From positions 1 through 64,000 of the forward strand of contig DASQFN010000106.1 of NCBI GenBank assembly GCA_035633115.1: a stretch of DNA of 64,000 nucleotides, read 5' to 3'. The notes below the pieces were generated by a model. The model ran no database searches, had not been told where the DNA came from, and was given only the letters and a program-made list of their open reading frames with translations. Origin of the DNA: Gemmatimonadaceae bacterium (GTDB lineage Bacteria; Gemmatimonadota; Gemmatimonadetes; Gemmatimonadales; Gemmatimonadaceae). Below, piece by piece: positions 38,721 through 50,036 of this stretch. Each line of letters begins with the position of its first letter. Within the stretch, counting starts at the first letter, position 1. Position numbers and translations under genes: made by a program.

Positions 38721-39248
38721 CTAATCGAACTCGGCGCGGTCCGCGGATTGATCGCGGCCGACACGTCCCACTTCGATATGCGCTCTCGCGTAGTTCTCGG
38801 GCCTGACGGGGGCATCCGCCAGGCGCCTCAACAAGCTGAGCTGACCAGTATGAGTCAGTGCATCTGCAATCGGCGCCTGAAATATTTCCCCGGCCTTCGC
38901 CACGAGCGGCGCATCACCAGCGAGGTATGCGTCGAGAGCAGCCTGGGCGGCGAAGAATCGCTCGCAGTCGTCCTCCCAGGTGGTCGGCGGCGTCGTCTGC
39001 CAGTGCTTCTCCCCACGGGCGATCCACAATGCCCAGTCCAGGAGATCGGACATATGCGCGAGGATCTCTCCCGCAGTTCGGCTCCCTGCTGCAGCGCGCA
39101 CGTCGGAGAATCCGTCGGGCGCACTTCGAAGGGGCTTCTCTGCGCGGTACGCCAGCGTGGCCAGCGTGTGACGGAGAAATCGGCGCTCCGCTTTGTCGCC
39201 GCCGACGTCACCATTTGGCGACCTGCTATCGGAAGAAGACGATGTCAT
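38721..39248 (-). CDS. DinB-superfamily protein
   Basis: A 175-residue four-helix-bundle protein of the DinB/YfiT type. The expected metal-binding histidines are visible in ILAHMSDLLDWAL near residue 64 and ALTHTGQLSLLRRL near 131. Members act as thiol-dependent transferases or hydrolases, for instance with bacillithiol, or have unknown roles; nothing nearby narrows it. The gene is downstream of the tRNA-Met pair on the same strand. Confidence 0.85.
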   Translation of the reverse strand: MTSSSSDSRSPNGDVGGDKAERRFLRHTLATLAYRAEKPLRSAPDGFSDVRAAAGSRTAGEILAHMSDLLDWALWIARGEKHWQTTPPTTWEDDCERFFAAQAALDAYLAGDAPLVAKAGEIFQAPIADALTHTGQLSLLRRLADAPVRPENYARAHIEVGRVGRDQSADRAEFD

Positions 39249-39336
39249 CTGTCATTCCGGAAGGAAAGTTGACGCGCACGAACTATGGAACGAATGCACC
39301 CCATACGACATGCGAAGGTCGAATGGCTCGCTTGGA

Positions 39337-39410
39337 TAGCAGGGGCGGGACTCGAACCCGCGACCCCGGCATTATGAGTGCCGTGCTCTAACCGGCTGAG
39401 CTACCCTGCC
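39337..39410 (-). tRNA. tRNA-Met (CAT), elongator
   Basis: A 74-base cloverleaf read on the minus strand: acceptor GGCAGGG with CCCTGCT (G-U at the first pair), D-arm GCTCAGCCGGTTAGAGC, anticodon arm CGGCA-CTCATAA-TGCCG, and T-arm GCGGGTTCGAGTCCCGC. The loop CTCATAA and the close likeness to elongator tRNA-Met favour this over tRNA-Ile(CAT). The 3' CCA is not encoded. Confidence 0.92.
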
Positions 39411-39473
39411 GTGTTCAATCTGCGAACAGCCGAATCATTAACGATTCGATCCGATTCGGCTACATCGCGCAAA

Positions 39474-39498
39474 CGGCCGGCCCCTTTCGGACCGGCCG
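39474..39498 (-). terminator. Hairpin between the two tRNAs
   Basis: CGGCCGG and CCGGCCG pair over seven bases, extended past one mismatch by two more pairs, with a short loop. On the minus strand it comes ten bases after the initiator tRNA and is followed by TTTGCG, so it may end that transcript before the elongator tRNA. Confidence 0.5.
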
Positions 39499-39508
39499 CG
39501 TTGCCAGA

Positions 39509-39582
<74 letters not shown>

Positions 39583-39620
39583 ATAGAACGTGAAATTTAA
39601 ACCCCCTGCCCGTCTAAACA

Positions 39621-39641
39621 ACCCGCGACCCGTTATCCGTC
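39621..39641. repeat. Short heptad run
   Basis: Three 7-base units ACCCGCG, ACCCGTT and ATCCGTC lie just past the ftsB stop. They resemble the ACCCGTC units at 16081-16134. No inverted partner is seen. Confidence 0.35.
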
Positions 39642-39642
39642 C

Positions 39643-39954
39643 CTATCGTCGCCTCGCGGTGGCGGTATCCGCCGTGTCGCCGAACCGGTAAAGGATCTCC
39701 TTATCCCCTCGCACCATCCCGAATTCCTCGCGCGCGATCCGCTCCTGTGTCGCGCGATCGGATGCAATCGCCTTTGCCATCTTCTTCAACGAGTCCACCT
39801 GCCGGCGCAGCGAATCCGCCTGCGCGATCAGCTGCGCCCTCCTCTCCCGCTGGCGCCACAGGTCCATTGTGCTGTACTCCCCACCCTGAACGGCGAACAA
39901 GAGCCCGCCCAGCACGATGAGCGCAAAGATCAGCCGCTGGATTACTGGTCCCAT
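39643..39954 (-). CDS. ftsB: FtsB/DivIC-like septum protein
   Basis: A 103-residue division protein: one N-terminal membrane segment (LIFALIVLGGLLFAVQGG), a coiled coil at about residues 33-70 (LIAQADSLRRQVDSLKKMAK), then the family motif ERIAREEFGMVRGDKEILYR. It should join FtsL and FtsQ in the divisome. It begins directly after the eno stop, the common eno-ftsB order. The C-terminal tail is short and basic. Confidence 0.88.
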   Translation of the reverse strand: MGPVIQRLIFALIVLGGLLFAVQGGEYSTMDLWRQRERRAQLIAQADSLRRQVDSLKKMAKAIASDRATQERIAREEFGMVRGDKEILYRFGDTADTATARRR

Positions 39955-42040
<2,086 letters not shown>

Positions 42041-42086
42041 CGCTGGAACGTGTTCGGGACTGAAGATAGCGGCACCGAACGCTTAT

Positions 42087-43046
42087 TCATGGCTCGAAGT
42101 GACGATATCCACTCGGCGTCGGAACCGGAGCGCCGTGGTCGAAGACGCGAACTACCGGCCGTCCCTGCTCCACCGCGCCGATCTCGGTGAGCGGCAGGCT
42201 GAATTCCTTGCGGAATGCGCGCGTATCGAGTGGTGCATGTGATGTGACCACGAGCTCGTATTCTTCGCCGCTCCCCGCTGCATCCTTCGCTGACACATCG
42301 GCCATTACAGGGATTCGATCGAGGCTTATCGAAATCGACACGCCGCTGGCGGCGGCAATGTGCGACAGGTCCGCGGCGAGTCCGTCGGAGATATCGATGG
42401 CCGAGGCCGCGCCATGCGCGGCGAGCCAAAGGGCTTCACGTATTCGAGGAACCGGGTGCGCGAAGCGCGCGCGTGCATCAGGCGAAGGGGTCTCGTTCGA
42501 GGTGAGTGCGAGCAGCGCGGCGCTCGGGCCGCCGAGGTTCCCTGTGACGTACACGCGGTCCCCTGCGCGCGCGCCACTGCGACGTAACGGATTGGCGGAA
42601 TTTCCCAGCACGGTGACGGAGAGCGAAAGATCGCGGCCGTCACTCAGGTCACCGCCCAATATGCGAGTGGACGCCGCCTCGGTCGCTTCGCCGATTCCGT
42701 CGGCAATTTCATCCAGGCGGTCGCGCCACTCGGCCGGCAGAGTCATCGCCACGAGAACTCCCAGCGGCTCGGCGGCCATTGCCGCAAGGTCGCTCAACGA
42801 CGCAGCCGTGGCGCGATATCCAATCTCCTTCGGTGTAAGCCATCCACGGCGGAAGTGCACGTTTTCAACGGATGCATCGGTGCTGATGACGAGCGACGCA
42901 ATGGCACCGGGAACGAGAACAGCAGCGTCGTCACCGATTGCGTGAGCTTTGTTTCCCCATCGGTCGAGCATTCGGCGCACGAGGTCGAACTCGGTTCCCT
43001 CACGCAGTGATGTGTGATGGTGCGACTCAGCCTTGTCAGAAGCCAC
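42087..43046 (-). CDS. thiL: Thiamine-monophosphate kinase
   Basis: Phosphorylates thiamine monophosphate to the active diphosphate cofactor. The 319-residue protein has the metal and nucleotide motifs of the family: AIGDDAAVL near residue 38, STDASVENVHFRRGW, RVYVTGNLGGPSAALLAL and DISDGLAADLSHIA. The start is GTG at 43046, 27 bases after the nnr stop. No other thiamine genes are present. Confidence 0.95.
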   Translation of the reverse strand: MASDKAESHHHTSLREGTEFDLVRRMLDRWGNKAHAIGDDAAVLVPGAIASLVISTDASVENVHFRRGWLTPKEIGYRATAASLSDLAAMAAEPLGVLVAMTLPAEWRDRLDEIADGIGEATEAASTRILGGDLSDGRDLSLSVTVLGNSANPLRRSGARAGDRVYVTGNLGGPSAALLALTSNETPSPDARARFAHPVPRIREALWLAAHGAASAIDISDGLAADLSHIAAASGVSISISLDRIPVMADVSAKDAAGSGEEYELVVTSHAPLDTRAFRKEFSLPLTEIGAVEQGRPVVRVFDHGAPVPTPSGYRHFEP

Positions 43047-43073
43047 GGCAAGCCCGAGTTGCCTCAGCAGCGT

Positions 43074-44675
43074 TCATGGGACGCCCGGTAGACACGCCAA
43101 CGTTTGCCCTTCGTTCGGGGCGACGGCCTCGTTCCACGCATCCGGCAACGCCAGGAGAATATCCTCGAGCGTCGTCCCGCGCACGGGCCCGCACAGCTCG
43201 GCCGCACGACCGTGAATGAATGCCGCCACTGCTGCGATCTCAGCAGGCGATCCCAGATTGCTTCCTGCTTGTTCGGTTGCCCCATTTTCGAGGGTGCTCG
43301 ACGGCGCGATACCCTGAGCGAGAAGAGTCCCGACTATGCCGCTGAGAACGTCTCCGCTGCCGCCCGTCGCGAGCGCCGCCGTTCCTGCCGCGCTGACGAA
43401 CCGCTGCCCATCCGGCCCAAAGATCACGGTTGGCGTTCCTTTGAGGAGCACCGCTCCGCCAATGTCGCGCGCCAGGTCAGTGCCAATGTCGAACCGGTTT
43501 TTCAGAACGTCTGCAGTTTCTCGCCCGAGCAGTCGCGCCAGTTCCGCTGGATGGGGCGTGATGATCGCCGGCCGGCCGCGCAACAGTTTGGCAAGCGAAT
43601 CAGCATCGCCCTCGAATACGCTGAGCGCGTCCGCATCCACGACTGCCGGACCACGCCACGCAAGCAGAACTCGCTCGACGAGGTCGCGCACCTCGGAGGA
43701 TCGGCCCAGCCCGGGTCCGATCGCCAGCGCGTCCGCGTCGTCGTTCAGTTTGGCGAGCGCAGTCGCGTCCGCGGGCCACCGCTGCACGAGGGCTTCGGGA
43801 AGTCCGACATGAATCGCCGCGATGTTCTCGGGCGCGACAGCGAGTCGAATCAGGCCGATTCCGCTCCGAAGTGCTCCCTTTCCCGCCAGGATCGCAGCTC
43901 CAGCCATGCCTTCGCCGCCGGCAACGATTGCAAGACGACGACGAGTTCCCTTGTGCGCATCCGCTGGAATCTCCGGAATTCGCTTCGCTACCCAGTCGTG
44001 ATCAACAAGCAGTGGAAGCGAAGCGACGCGCGGTCCACTATCGAGCCCTATGTCGAGTACGACGATCTCGCCGGAAACGTCGCGTGCCAGCAGAAGACCA
44101 CGCTTCAGCACGCCGAATGTCAGCGTGAGATCTGCCTCGACACACAGCTCGTGCTCACCGGTCGAGGCGTCGAGTCCAGACGGGACGTCGAGCGCAACAG
44201 TCGCCGCGCCGTCGCGGCCGGCGCGATTGATTATCTCGATTGCCGCGGCGATGGTGTCGCGCGGCTGACCGGACGATCCCGTGCCGAGCAAAGCATCGAC
44301 AATAACCGGCGCATCGGCGATGTGGGGACTCTCAGACTCGACGCCCGGCCGGCCCTCGATATTCTCTGTCGGAACTCCGGCATCATGCTCCGCTGCCTGC
44401 GCTTCCTCGGTTTTTACCGGCGCGGCTTCGATCACGGTAACGGGGAAGCCGGCCTCGGCGATGCAGCGCGCGACAACCCAGCCGTCGCCGCCGTTGTTGC
44501 CCGGCCCGGTGAAAACAGTGGTGCCACCCGGGAGAATCAGCTTGAAGCGCCGGATTATTTCATCGGCGGCAGCGCGCCCGGCGCGCTCCATCAGCACCCG
44601 CGAAGTGGTGCCGGCGGCGATCGTCGCACGCTCGCACGCCACTGACTCAGCGGCGGTTGCTACGCGAGCGGGCAT
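43074..44675 (-). CDS. nnr: Bifunctional NAD(P)H-hydrate epimerase/dehydratase
   Basis: Metabolite-repair enzyme for damaged NAD(P)H. The N-terminal epimerase (about residues 1-220) has VFTGPGNNGGDGWVVAR and VALDVPSGLDAS; the C-terminal ADP-dependent dehydratase (about 235-515) has the blocks IVAGGEGMAGAAILAGKGAL, IITPHPAELARLLG and ALATGGSGDVLSGIVGTLL, carrying the catalytic Asp. At 533 residues it is the normal fused form. Codons near the C-terminus (STLENGATEQAGSNLGSP) look like an insertion relative to the family. Confidence 0.95.
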   Translation of the reverse strand: MPARVATAAESVACERATIAAGTTSRVLMERAGRAAADEIIRRFKLILPGGTTVFTGPGNNGGDGWVVARCIAEAGFPVTVIEAAPVKTEEAQAAEHDAGVPTENIEGRPGVESESPHIADAPVIVDALLGTGSSGQPRDTIAAAIEIINRAGRDGAATVALDVPSGLDASTGEHELCVEADLTLTFGVLKRGLLLARDVSGEIVVLDIGLDSGPRVASLPLLVDHDWVAKRIPEIPADAHKGTRRRLAIVAGGEGMAGAAILAGKGALRSGIGLIRLAVAPENIAAIHVGLPEALVQRWPADATALAKLNDDADALAIGPGLGRSSEVRDLVERVLLAWRGPAVVDADALSVFEGDADSLAKLLRGRPAIITPHPAELARLLGRETADVLKNRFDIGTDLARDIGGAVLLKGTPTVIFGPDGQRFVSAAGTAALATGGSGDVLSGIVGTLLAQGIAPSSTLENGATEQAGSNLGSPAEIAAVAAFIHGRAAELCGPVRGTTLEDILLALPDAWNEAVAPNEGQTLACLPGVP

Positions 44676-44694
44676 GATCTAGTTCGGGCTTGCG

Positions 44695-45081
44695 CTACGC
44701 GTTATACGCGCAGTTCCACGGGTAGTCGCGCTCGAACGCTCCGGCAAAATCGAACACGCCAAAGAACTCTTCTCGCGTGTCGTTCGGCAGCTTCGCCAGG
44801 AAGCCGAGATCGATGAGAGCAAATACGATCTCACCGATGTCGGAGGTGGAGTGGACTCCCCAGCGCTCGAGTACCATTCTCGACATTACTCCGTAACGCT
44901 CGAGAGCGAGGTCCCGGCAGGAATGCGAAAGCTCGGCCGCCGAAATATGCCGCCTGACGTCGAGCCGCTTCTGTGCATACTCGAGGGCTGACAGCACGAA
45001 GAGGTAGGCTTGCTCGTCGTACCGCGACTCTCGCACGCGAATGCGATCCATCACGCCTTCTCGAAACGCCAGCTCCGACAC
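44695..45081 (-). CDS. Minf_1886-family protein
   Basis: A 128-residue conserved protein of unknown function. The text RYDEQAYLFVLSALEYAQKR, LERYGVMSRMVLERWGVHST, DIGEIVFALIDLGFL and YDFxxAF-like ending (VFDFAGAFERDYPW) matches the Minf_1886 family known mainly from Planctomycetes, Verrucomicrobia and relatives. It starts with GTG one base past the glyA stop and precedes nnr by 19 bases, so it is probably cotranscribed. No membrane segment or catalytic motif is seen. Confidence 0.82.
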   Translation of the reverse strand: MSELAFREGVMDRIRVRESRYDEQAYLFVLSALEYAQKRLDVRRHISAAELSHSCRDLALERYGVMSRMVLERWGVHSTSDIGEIVFALIDLGFLAKLPNDTREEFFGVFDFAGAFERDYPWNCAYNA

Positions 45082-45082
45082 G

Positions 45083-46375
45083 CTAATCGGCTCCCCGTCC
45101 GTTGAACGATGTCGGATACAGCGGAAAACGCTGAGTCAGCTCGCGTACGTCCTCGCGCACGCGTGTCGCAAGACTGGCGTCGTCCGCTGCGGAGAGGACG
45201 GTATTGATCAGCTCGGCAATGCGGACCATCTCGGGCTCTTTCATCCCGCGAGTCGTGACCGCGGGTGTGCCGATGCGAATTCCGCTGGTCACGAAGGGAG
45301 ACTGTGTTTCCTTCGGAACCGTATTCTTGTTGACGGTAATCCCCGCGAGGTCGAGCGCCTTCTCGGCGACCTTCCCGGTGAGATTTCGTGAGCGCAGATC
45401 CACCAGCATGAGATGCGTGTCCGTTCCTCCAGAGACAATTTCGAAGCCGTGACCAGCCAGAGCGGTCGCAAGCTCGCGGGCATTCGCGACAATCTGACCG
45501 CAGTACACCTTGAATGATGGGTCAAGAGCTTCCTTCAGCGCTACAGCCTTTGCGGCAATTACGTGCTCGAGGGGGCCTCCCTGCGTGCCGGGAAACATCG
45601 CCTTGTCCACTACTTTGGCGTGCTCGGCCCTGCACAGGATGAGCCCGCCACGCGGCCCGCGAAGAGTCTTGTGCGTTGTCGTCGTTACGGCGTCGGCATG
45701 TGGAATCGGCGACGGATGGTAGCCGGTCGCGACGAGACCGGCGATATGAGCCATGTCCACCACAAACTTTGCGCCGATCTCTCGCGCCACTTCGGCAAAG
45801 GGCTCGAATTCGATCGTACGCGCGTAGGCACTCGCTCCGGCGATGATCATCTTCGGACGCTCGCGCCGCGCAATCTCCTTCATCTGATCGTAATCGATGC
45901 GGCCGTCGTCGCCGACACCGTAATGAATGGCGTGGTAGAGAAGCCCGGAGAAATTCACGGGAGATCCGTGCGTGAGATGGCCGCCCTGTGACAGGTCGAG
46001 CCCGAGCACGGTGTCGCCCGGCTTCAGAAACGCCAGATAGACGGCGGCGTTTGCCTGCGCGCCCGAATGCGCCTGGACGTTCGCATGTTCTGCGTCGAAC
46101 AGCTTCTTTGCGCGATCGATTGCCAGCTGCTCGACCTGATCGACGAATTCACAGCCGCCGTAGTACCGCTTTCCCGGAAGCCCTTCGGCGTATTTGTTCG
46201 TGAGCGGGGTGCCCATTGCCTCGAGCACCGCTTCAGACACGAAATTTTCGCTGGCGATGAGCTCGAGTCCTTCGCGCTGACGCTCGACCTCGCGCCTGAT
46301 GATGTCGGCGACGTCCGCATCGTATTCGCTCAACGCTGGCATCTGAAGTCCTGCGCCCTGCTCAACTCCCTGCAT
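45083..46375 (-). CDS. glyA: Serine hydroxymethyltransferase
   Basis: PLP enzyme interconverting serine and glycine and charging tetrahydrofolate with a one-carbon unit. The 430 residues include [40 protein letters not shown], the PLP lysine in [15 protein letters not shown] and the C-terminal [26 protein letters not shown] lies just before the ATG, inside the end of rpiB; the rpiB stop is directly adjacent. The rpiB-glyA order is common. Confidence 0.97.
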   Translation of the reverse strand: MQGVEQGAGLQMPALSEYDADVADIIRREVERQREGLELIASENFVSEAVLEAMGTPLTNKYAEGLPGKRYYGGCEFVDQVEQLAIDRAKKLFDAEHANVQAHSGAQANAAVYLAFLKPGDTVLGLDLSQGGHLTHGSPVNFSGLLYHAIHYGVGDDGRIDYDQMKEIARRERPKMIIAGASAYARTIEFEPFAEVAREIGAKFVVDMAHIAGLVATGYHPSPIPHADAVTTTTHKTLRGPRGGLILCRAEHAKVVDKAMFPGTQGGPLEHVIAAKAVALKEALDPSFKVYCGQIVANARELATALAGHGFEIVSGGTDTHLMLVDLRSRNLTGKVAEKALDLAGITVNKNTVPKETQSPFVTSGIRIGTPAVTTRGMKEPEMVRIAELINTVLSAADDASLATRVREDVRELTQRFPLYPTSFNGRGAD

Positions 46376-46915
46376 TCACTCTCCTTCTCCCTCTCCTTCC
46401 AGATCGTCGATCTTCTCGACGCGTCGCATATGCCTGCCGCCATCGAACGGTGTCTCGAGCCACCGCTTCATCATTTCGACTGCCTGCTCCATGGAAACGA
46501 AACGCGAAGGTATCACCAGAACGTTCGAGTCATTGTGACGTCTTGAAAGCTCGGCAATCTCAGGCATCCACGACAGTGCCGCTCGCACATGCGGATACCG
46601 GTTGGCGACGATATCCACTCCAATGCCACTGCCACACAGCAGAATACCGCGCTTCGCCTCGCCGCGGGAGATCTTGCGCGCGAGCGGATGTGCGTAATCC
46701 GGATAGTCGTCATCGGAGATGCAGGACGGAGCGCCGAGGTCCTCGGGCGTGAACCCGAGCTTCGTGAGCTCGCGCTTCAAAACCTCCTTTTCCTCGAAGC
46801 CGGCGTGGTCGGCCGCGATAAGAATCGTTTCACTCGCTTGCGCTGCTGTCGAGGGACGGCCTCGCTCCTCTCCGCCACCGTCGCTCTGATCAGTTGGGCC
46901 GGTGCGCGCAGTCAT
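46376..46915 (-). CDS. rpiB: Ribose-5-phosphate isomerase B
   Basis: Interconverts ribose 5-phosphate and ribulose 5-phosphate. After about 30 polar, family-atypical residues comes ILIAADHAGFEEKE, then the active-site Cys block GILLCGSGIGVDIVANR, RHNDSNVLVIPSRF and the end GRHMRRVEKIDDLE. A GEGEGE tail encoded by a repetitive run follows. The ATG overlaps the amino-acid dehydrogenase stop as ATGA; a later start that would trim the N-terminal extension is not obvious. Confidence 0.93.
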   Translation of the reverse strand: MTARTGPTDQSDGGGEERGRPSTAAQASETILIAADHAGFEEKEVLKRELTKLGFTPEDLGAPSCISDDDYPDYAHPLARKISRGEAKRGILLCGSGIGVDIVANRYPHVRAALSWMPEIAELSRRHNDSNVLVIPSRFVSMEQAVEMMKRWLETPFDGGRHMRRVEKIDDLEGEGEGE

Positions 46916-47952
46916 GTCCTGGTTGCGTTTCGGAGCCGGCGCTCGGCCAATCGATCCGCCGCCTCATACGAGTGGATGCCATCTGTCTTTGCGATCTCGA
47001 AGACGCCGAGCACGGTGTCGTAAATCTCGTCGGCTTTGCTGAGCGCATGCTCGGAATCCCAGCCGGCCACTTCGCTGTACACGTTGATCACTCCCCCCGC
47101 ATTCGCGACATAGTCCGGCGCGTACAGAATTCCGCGCTGCTCGAGCGCGTCGCCGTGCCGCTCCTCCAGGAGCTGATTGTTCGCACCACCGGCGACGATC
47201 TCGACCTCGAGCACCGGGACCGTCTCATCGTTGATGATCCCGCCCAGCGCGCAGGGCGCAAAGATATCCGCTGCAACACCATAGATCGCTTCGGGCTCCA
47301 CTATCGTCGCCCCGGTCTCGGCGGCGACACGCTTCGCTCGCTCGGGATCGATGTCAGTGACCACGAGCTTCGCCCCAGCCTCGTGCAGCTCTAGCGCGAG
47401 ATATCGACCGACGCTGCCGCAACCCTGAAGTGCGACAGTCTTGCCTGTAAGGTCGTCCGAGCCCCACCGCTCCTTTGCCGAGGCCTGGATCGCGCGAAAC
47501 ACGCCGTGCGCGGTAACCGGTGATGGATCGCCGGATTTTCCTGCAAGGCCTGCGACGTGATTGGTCTCCATGTGGACGAAGTCCATGTCAGAGGTCGAAG
47601 TACCAACGTCTTCCGCAGTTATGTATTTGCCGCCAAGACTTTCCACGAGGCGTCCGTGAGCGCGGAAAATTGCTTCACGGCTCGTCGTTCGATTGTCGCC
47701 GATGATGACGGACTTGCCGCCGCCAAGGTTCAAACCGGCGACAGCGTTCTTGTATGTCATTCCGCGGGAGAGCCTGAGCGCGTCGGTGATCGCCTCCTCG
47801 TCCGTCGCGTAACTCCAGAACCGCGTTCCCCCGAGAGCGGGTCCAAGTCGCGTGCTGTGAATTGCAACGATGCCGCGATAACCGGATTCCGGATCGCTGC
47901 CCATTGCAATCTCCTCGTGGCCCATCTCGGCGAGCTTGTCGAATAGTTCCAT
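46912..47952 (-). CDS. Leucine/valine-type amino-acid dehydrogenase
   Basis: NAD-dependent oxidative deaminase of the Glu/Leu/Phe/Val family. The 346-residue size points to leucine (branched-chain) dehydrogenase rather than the longer glutamate enzyme. The catalytic lysines are in LSRGMTYKNAVAGLNLGGGK, the mobile Asp region in TAEDVGTSTSDMDFV, and the NAD site is VALQGCGSVGRYLA. It is first in a chain with rpiB, which it overlaps. Its products feed branched-chain acyl-CoA oxidation, and an acyl-CoA dehydrogenase gene lies just upstream on the same strand. Confidence 0.93.
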   Translation of the reverse strand: MELFDKLAEMGHEEIAMGSDPESGYRGIVAIHSTRLGPALGGTRFWSYATDEEAITDALRLSRGMTYKNAVAGLNLGGGKSVIIGDNRTTSREAIFRAHGRLVESLGGKYITAEDVGTSTSDMDFVHMETNHVAGLAGKSGDPSPVTAHGVFRAIQASAKERWGSDDLTGKTVALQGCGSVGRYLALELHEAGAKLVVTDIDPERAKRVAAETGATIVEPEAIYGVAADIFAPCALGGIINDETVPVLEVEIVAGGANNQLLEERHGDALEQRGILYAPDYVANAGGVINVYSEVAGWDSEHALSKADEIYDTVLGVFEIAKTDGIHSYEAADRLAERRLRNATRT

Positions 47953-48019
47953 TTATTGGTTATGAGAAGTTCGTGAATTGCGCTCGACGGCCGGGTGCGG
48001 GCGCGTGATGCCAGACAGA

Positions 48020-49183
48020 TCAATCATGGGCGTAGAGCTCGCGGGCGATGACAATGCGCTGGATCTCAGACGTACCCTCGTAGATCTCCGTGACCTTTGC
48101 GTCACGGAAATACCGCTCCACCGGATAGTCCTTGACGTAGCCGTACCCGCCGAAGATCTGCACTGCCTGATTGGCGCAGAACATCGCCGTCTCGCTCGCG
48201 AACAGCTTGGCCATCGAGCACGCCTGCTTCACGTTCGCGCCGCGATCCTTCGCCTGCGCGGCGAGGTGAAGCAGTGCCCGCCCCGCGCTGATTCGCGTCG
48301 ACATGTCGGCGAGCTTGAACTGAATCGCCTGAAAGTCCCGGATCGGCGCATCGAACTGCCGGCGCTCCGCGGCGTAGGCAGTCGAAGCCTCCAGCGCCGC
48401 GCGCGCAATTCCAATCGCCTGAGCGGCGATGCCGAGTCTTCCCGCGTCAAGTGATTTCATCGCGTACACGAACCCGAGGTGCGGGTCCCCGAGCACGTTC
48501 GCGGCGGGAACACGCATGCCGTCGAAATTCAGCTGGACAGTCGGCGACGAGCGCAAACCCAGCTTGTCCTCCTTTTTCCCGACGTGAAATCCAGCGAGAT
48601 CGGGAGTGACAATGAACGCCCCGATTCCCCGCGCGCCCTTTCTCTCCTCGCGCGTATCCGTCCGCGCCATTGCAATGATGACATCGGCATGGCTGCCGCT
48701 CGTGACCCAGCTCTTCGTGCCCGTGAGGATCCAGTCGTCTCCGTCGCGCAGAGCCTGCGTGGTGAGCGCGGCAGCGTCCGAGCCCGCTTCAGGCTCGGAA
48801 AGCGCGAACGCGCCGAGCAATTCGCCGCGCGCCATCGGAGGGAGGAACCGATCTTTCTGCGCGGTGCTCCCGAAACGCAGAATCATCTGCGTCGGAAGAG
48901 AGTTGTGCACGCTCATGAGAACGGCGGTGGAAGCATCCACCGCCGCGATCTCTTCGAGAGCAATCAGATATGTCGAGGTCTCGAGCCCGAGCCCTTCGTA
49001 TTCTTCGGGAAGAAGCATTCCGAGGAAGCCAACCTCGCCCAGCTTCTTCACGATCGACGGGTCGAACCGGGACTCGTGATCGAGCTCGGCGGCGTACGGC
49101 GCGATCTCACGCTGCGCGAAATCGCGCGCGAGACCCTGAATCTCGCGCTGCTCCTCGGTCAGGTCGTGCAGAAGCCAGGTCAC
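48020..49183 (-). CDS. Acyl-CoA dehydrogenase
   Basis: FAD enzyme that introduces the alpha-beta double bond in acyl-CoAs. Family blocks: LTEEQREIQGLARDFAQREI, FALSEPEAGSDAAAL, KSWVTSGSHADV, and the catalytic Glu in VTEIYEGTSEIQRIVIAREL, which is the short/branched-chain type pattern. GTG 49183 gives 387 residues and a start that fits the family; upstream codons run into the 3-hydroxyacyl-CoA dehydrogenase gene. With the neighbouring dehydrogenase and thiolase it forms a beta-oxidation or butyryl-CoA set. Confidence 0.94.
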   Translation of the reverse strand: MTWLLHDLTEEQREIQGLARDFAQREIAPYAAELDHESRFDPSIVKKLGEVGFLGMLLPEEYEGLGLETSTYLIALEEIAAVDASTAVLMSVHNSLPTQMILRFGSTAQKDRFLPPMARGELLGAFALSEPEAGSDAAALTTQALRDGDDWILTGTKSWVTSGSHADVIIAMARTDTREERKGARGIGAFIVTPDLAGFHVGKKEDKLGLRSSPTVQLNFDGMRVPAANVLGDPHLGFVYAMKSLDAGRLGIAAQAIGIARAALEASTAYAAERRQFDAPIRDFQAIQFKLADMSTRISAGRALLHLAAQAKDRGANVKQACSMAKLFASETAMFCANQAVQIFGGYGYVKDYPVERYFRDAKVTEIYEGTSEIQRIVIARELYAHD

Positions 49184-49187
49184 AACG

Positions 49188-50036
49188 TCATTGATAAGTG
49201 TAGAACCCGCGGCCCGTTTTTCGGCCGAGCCAGCCTGCTGCCACGTACTTCCTGAGAAGCGGGCACGGACCATACTTCGGATCGCCGAGGCCGTCGCGTA
49301 ACACCTCGAGAATCGCGACGCAGGTATCCAGGCCGATCAGGTCCGCGAGAGCGAGCGGACCCATTGGATGATTCATCCCCAGAGTCATTACCTGATCGAT
49401 AGCTTCCGCCTCGCCAACCCCTTCCATCAGGCAGTACACGGCCTCGTTGATCATCGGCATGAGCACGCGATTCGACACGAAGCCCGGGTAGTCGTTCACC
49501 TGAACGGGTGTCTTGCCAAGCTTGCGACTCAGCTCCACGACGCTGCTCGTCGTCTCGTCCGAAGTAGCCAGGCCACGGATGATTTCAACGAGCTTCATTA
49601 CCGGCACGGGATTCATGAAATGCATCCCGACGATCTTTTCGGGACGGTTGGTATGGCGCGCAATCTCGGTGATGGAGATCGAGCTCGTATTGCTGGCCAG
49701 TATGGCGTGAGGCCCGGCGATTTTGTCGAGGTCGCCGAAGACTCTGAACTTGAGATCCTTGTTCTCCGTCGCGGCCTCGACGATGAGCGTCGCATCTTTC
49801 GCACTCTCCAGCTTCTCACTCAGCTCCACTCGTCCGAGCGTTTCCGCTGAGGCTTCCGCGGAGATCGTTCCTTTTTTCACCTGGCGGTCGAGATTTTTCC
49901 GGATCGTGGCCTGGCCGCGCTCGAGCGCCTCACGGGAGACGTCGATCATCGTCACCGGATATCCCGATTGCGCGAACACGTGCGCGATGCCGTTTCCCAT
50001 TTGCCCGGCTCCGACGACGACAACTCGCTCCTCCAT
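49188..50036 (-). CDS. hbd: 3-hydroxybutyryl-CoA dehydrogenase
   Basis: NAD(P)-dependent dehydrogenase for 3-hydroxyacyl-CoA. The Rossmann motif is [17 protein letters not shown]; the catalytic block [17 protein letters not shown] includes the His, and [20 protein letters not shown] and [12 protein letters not shown] follow. The 282 residues fit the stand-alone (Hbd/PaaH-like) type. It is directly preceded by a CPBP protease gene and followed by acyl-CoA dehydrogenase. Short-chain substrates are likely from the size. Confidence 0.94.
   Translation of the reverse strand: MEERVVVVGAGQMGNGIAHVFAQSGYPVTMIDVSREALERGQATIRKNLDRQVKKGTISAEASAETLGRVELSEKLESAKDATLIVEAATENKDLKFRVFGDLDKIAGPHAILASNTSSISITEIARHTNRPEKIVGMHFMNPVPVMKLVEIIRGLATSDETTSSVVELSRKLGKTPVQVNDYPGFVSNRVLMPMINEAVYCLMEGVGEAEAIDQVMTLGMNHPMGPLALADLIGLDTCVAILEVLRDGLGDPKYGPCPLLRKYVAAGWLGRKTGRGFYTYQ

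Noticed and set aside
39337-39410. tRNA-Ile with CAT anticodon (substrate of TilS)
   Set aside because: D-arm and anticodon arm closely match elongator tRNA-Met, so that call is preferred; a modification test would settle it.
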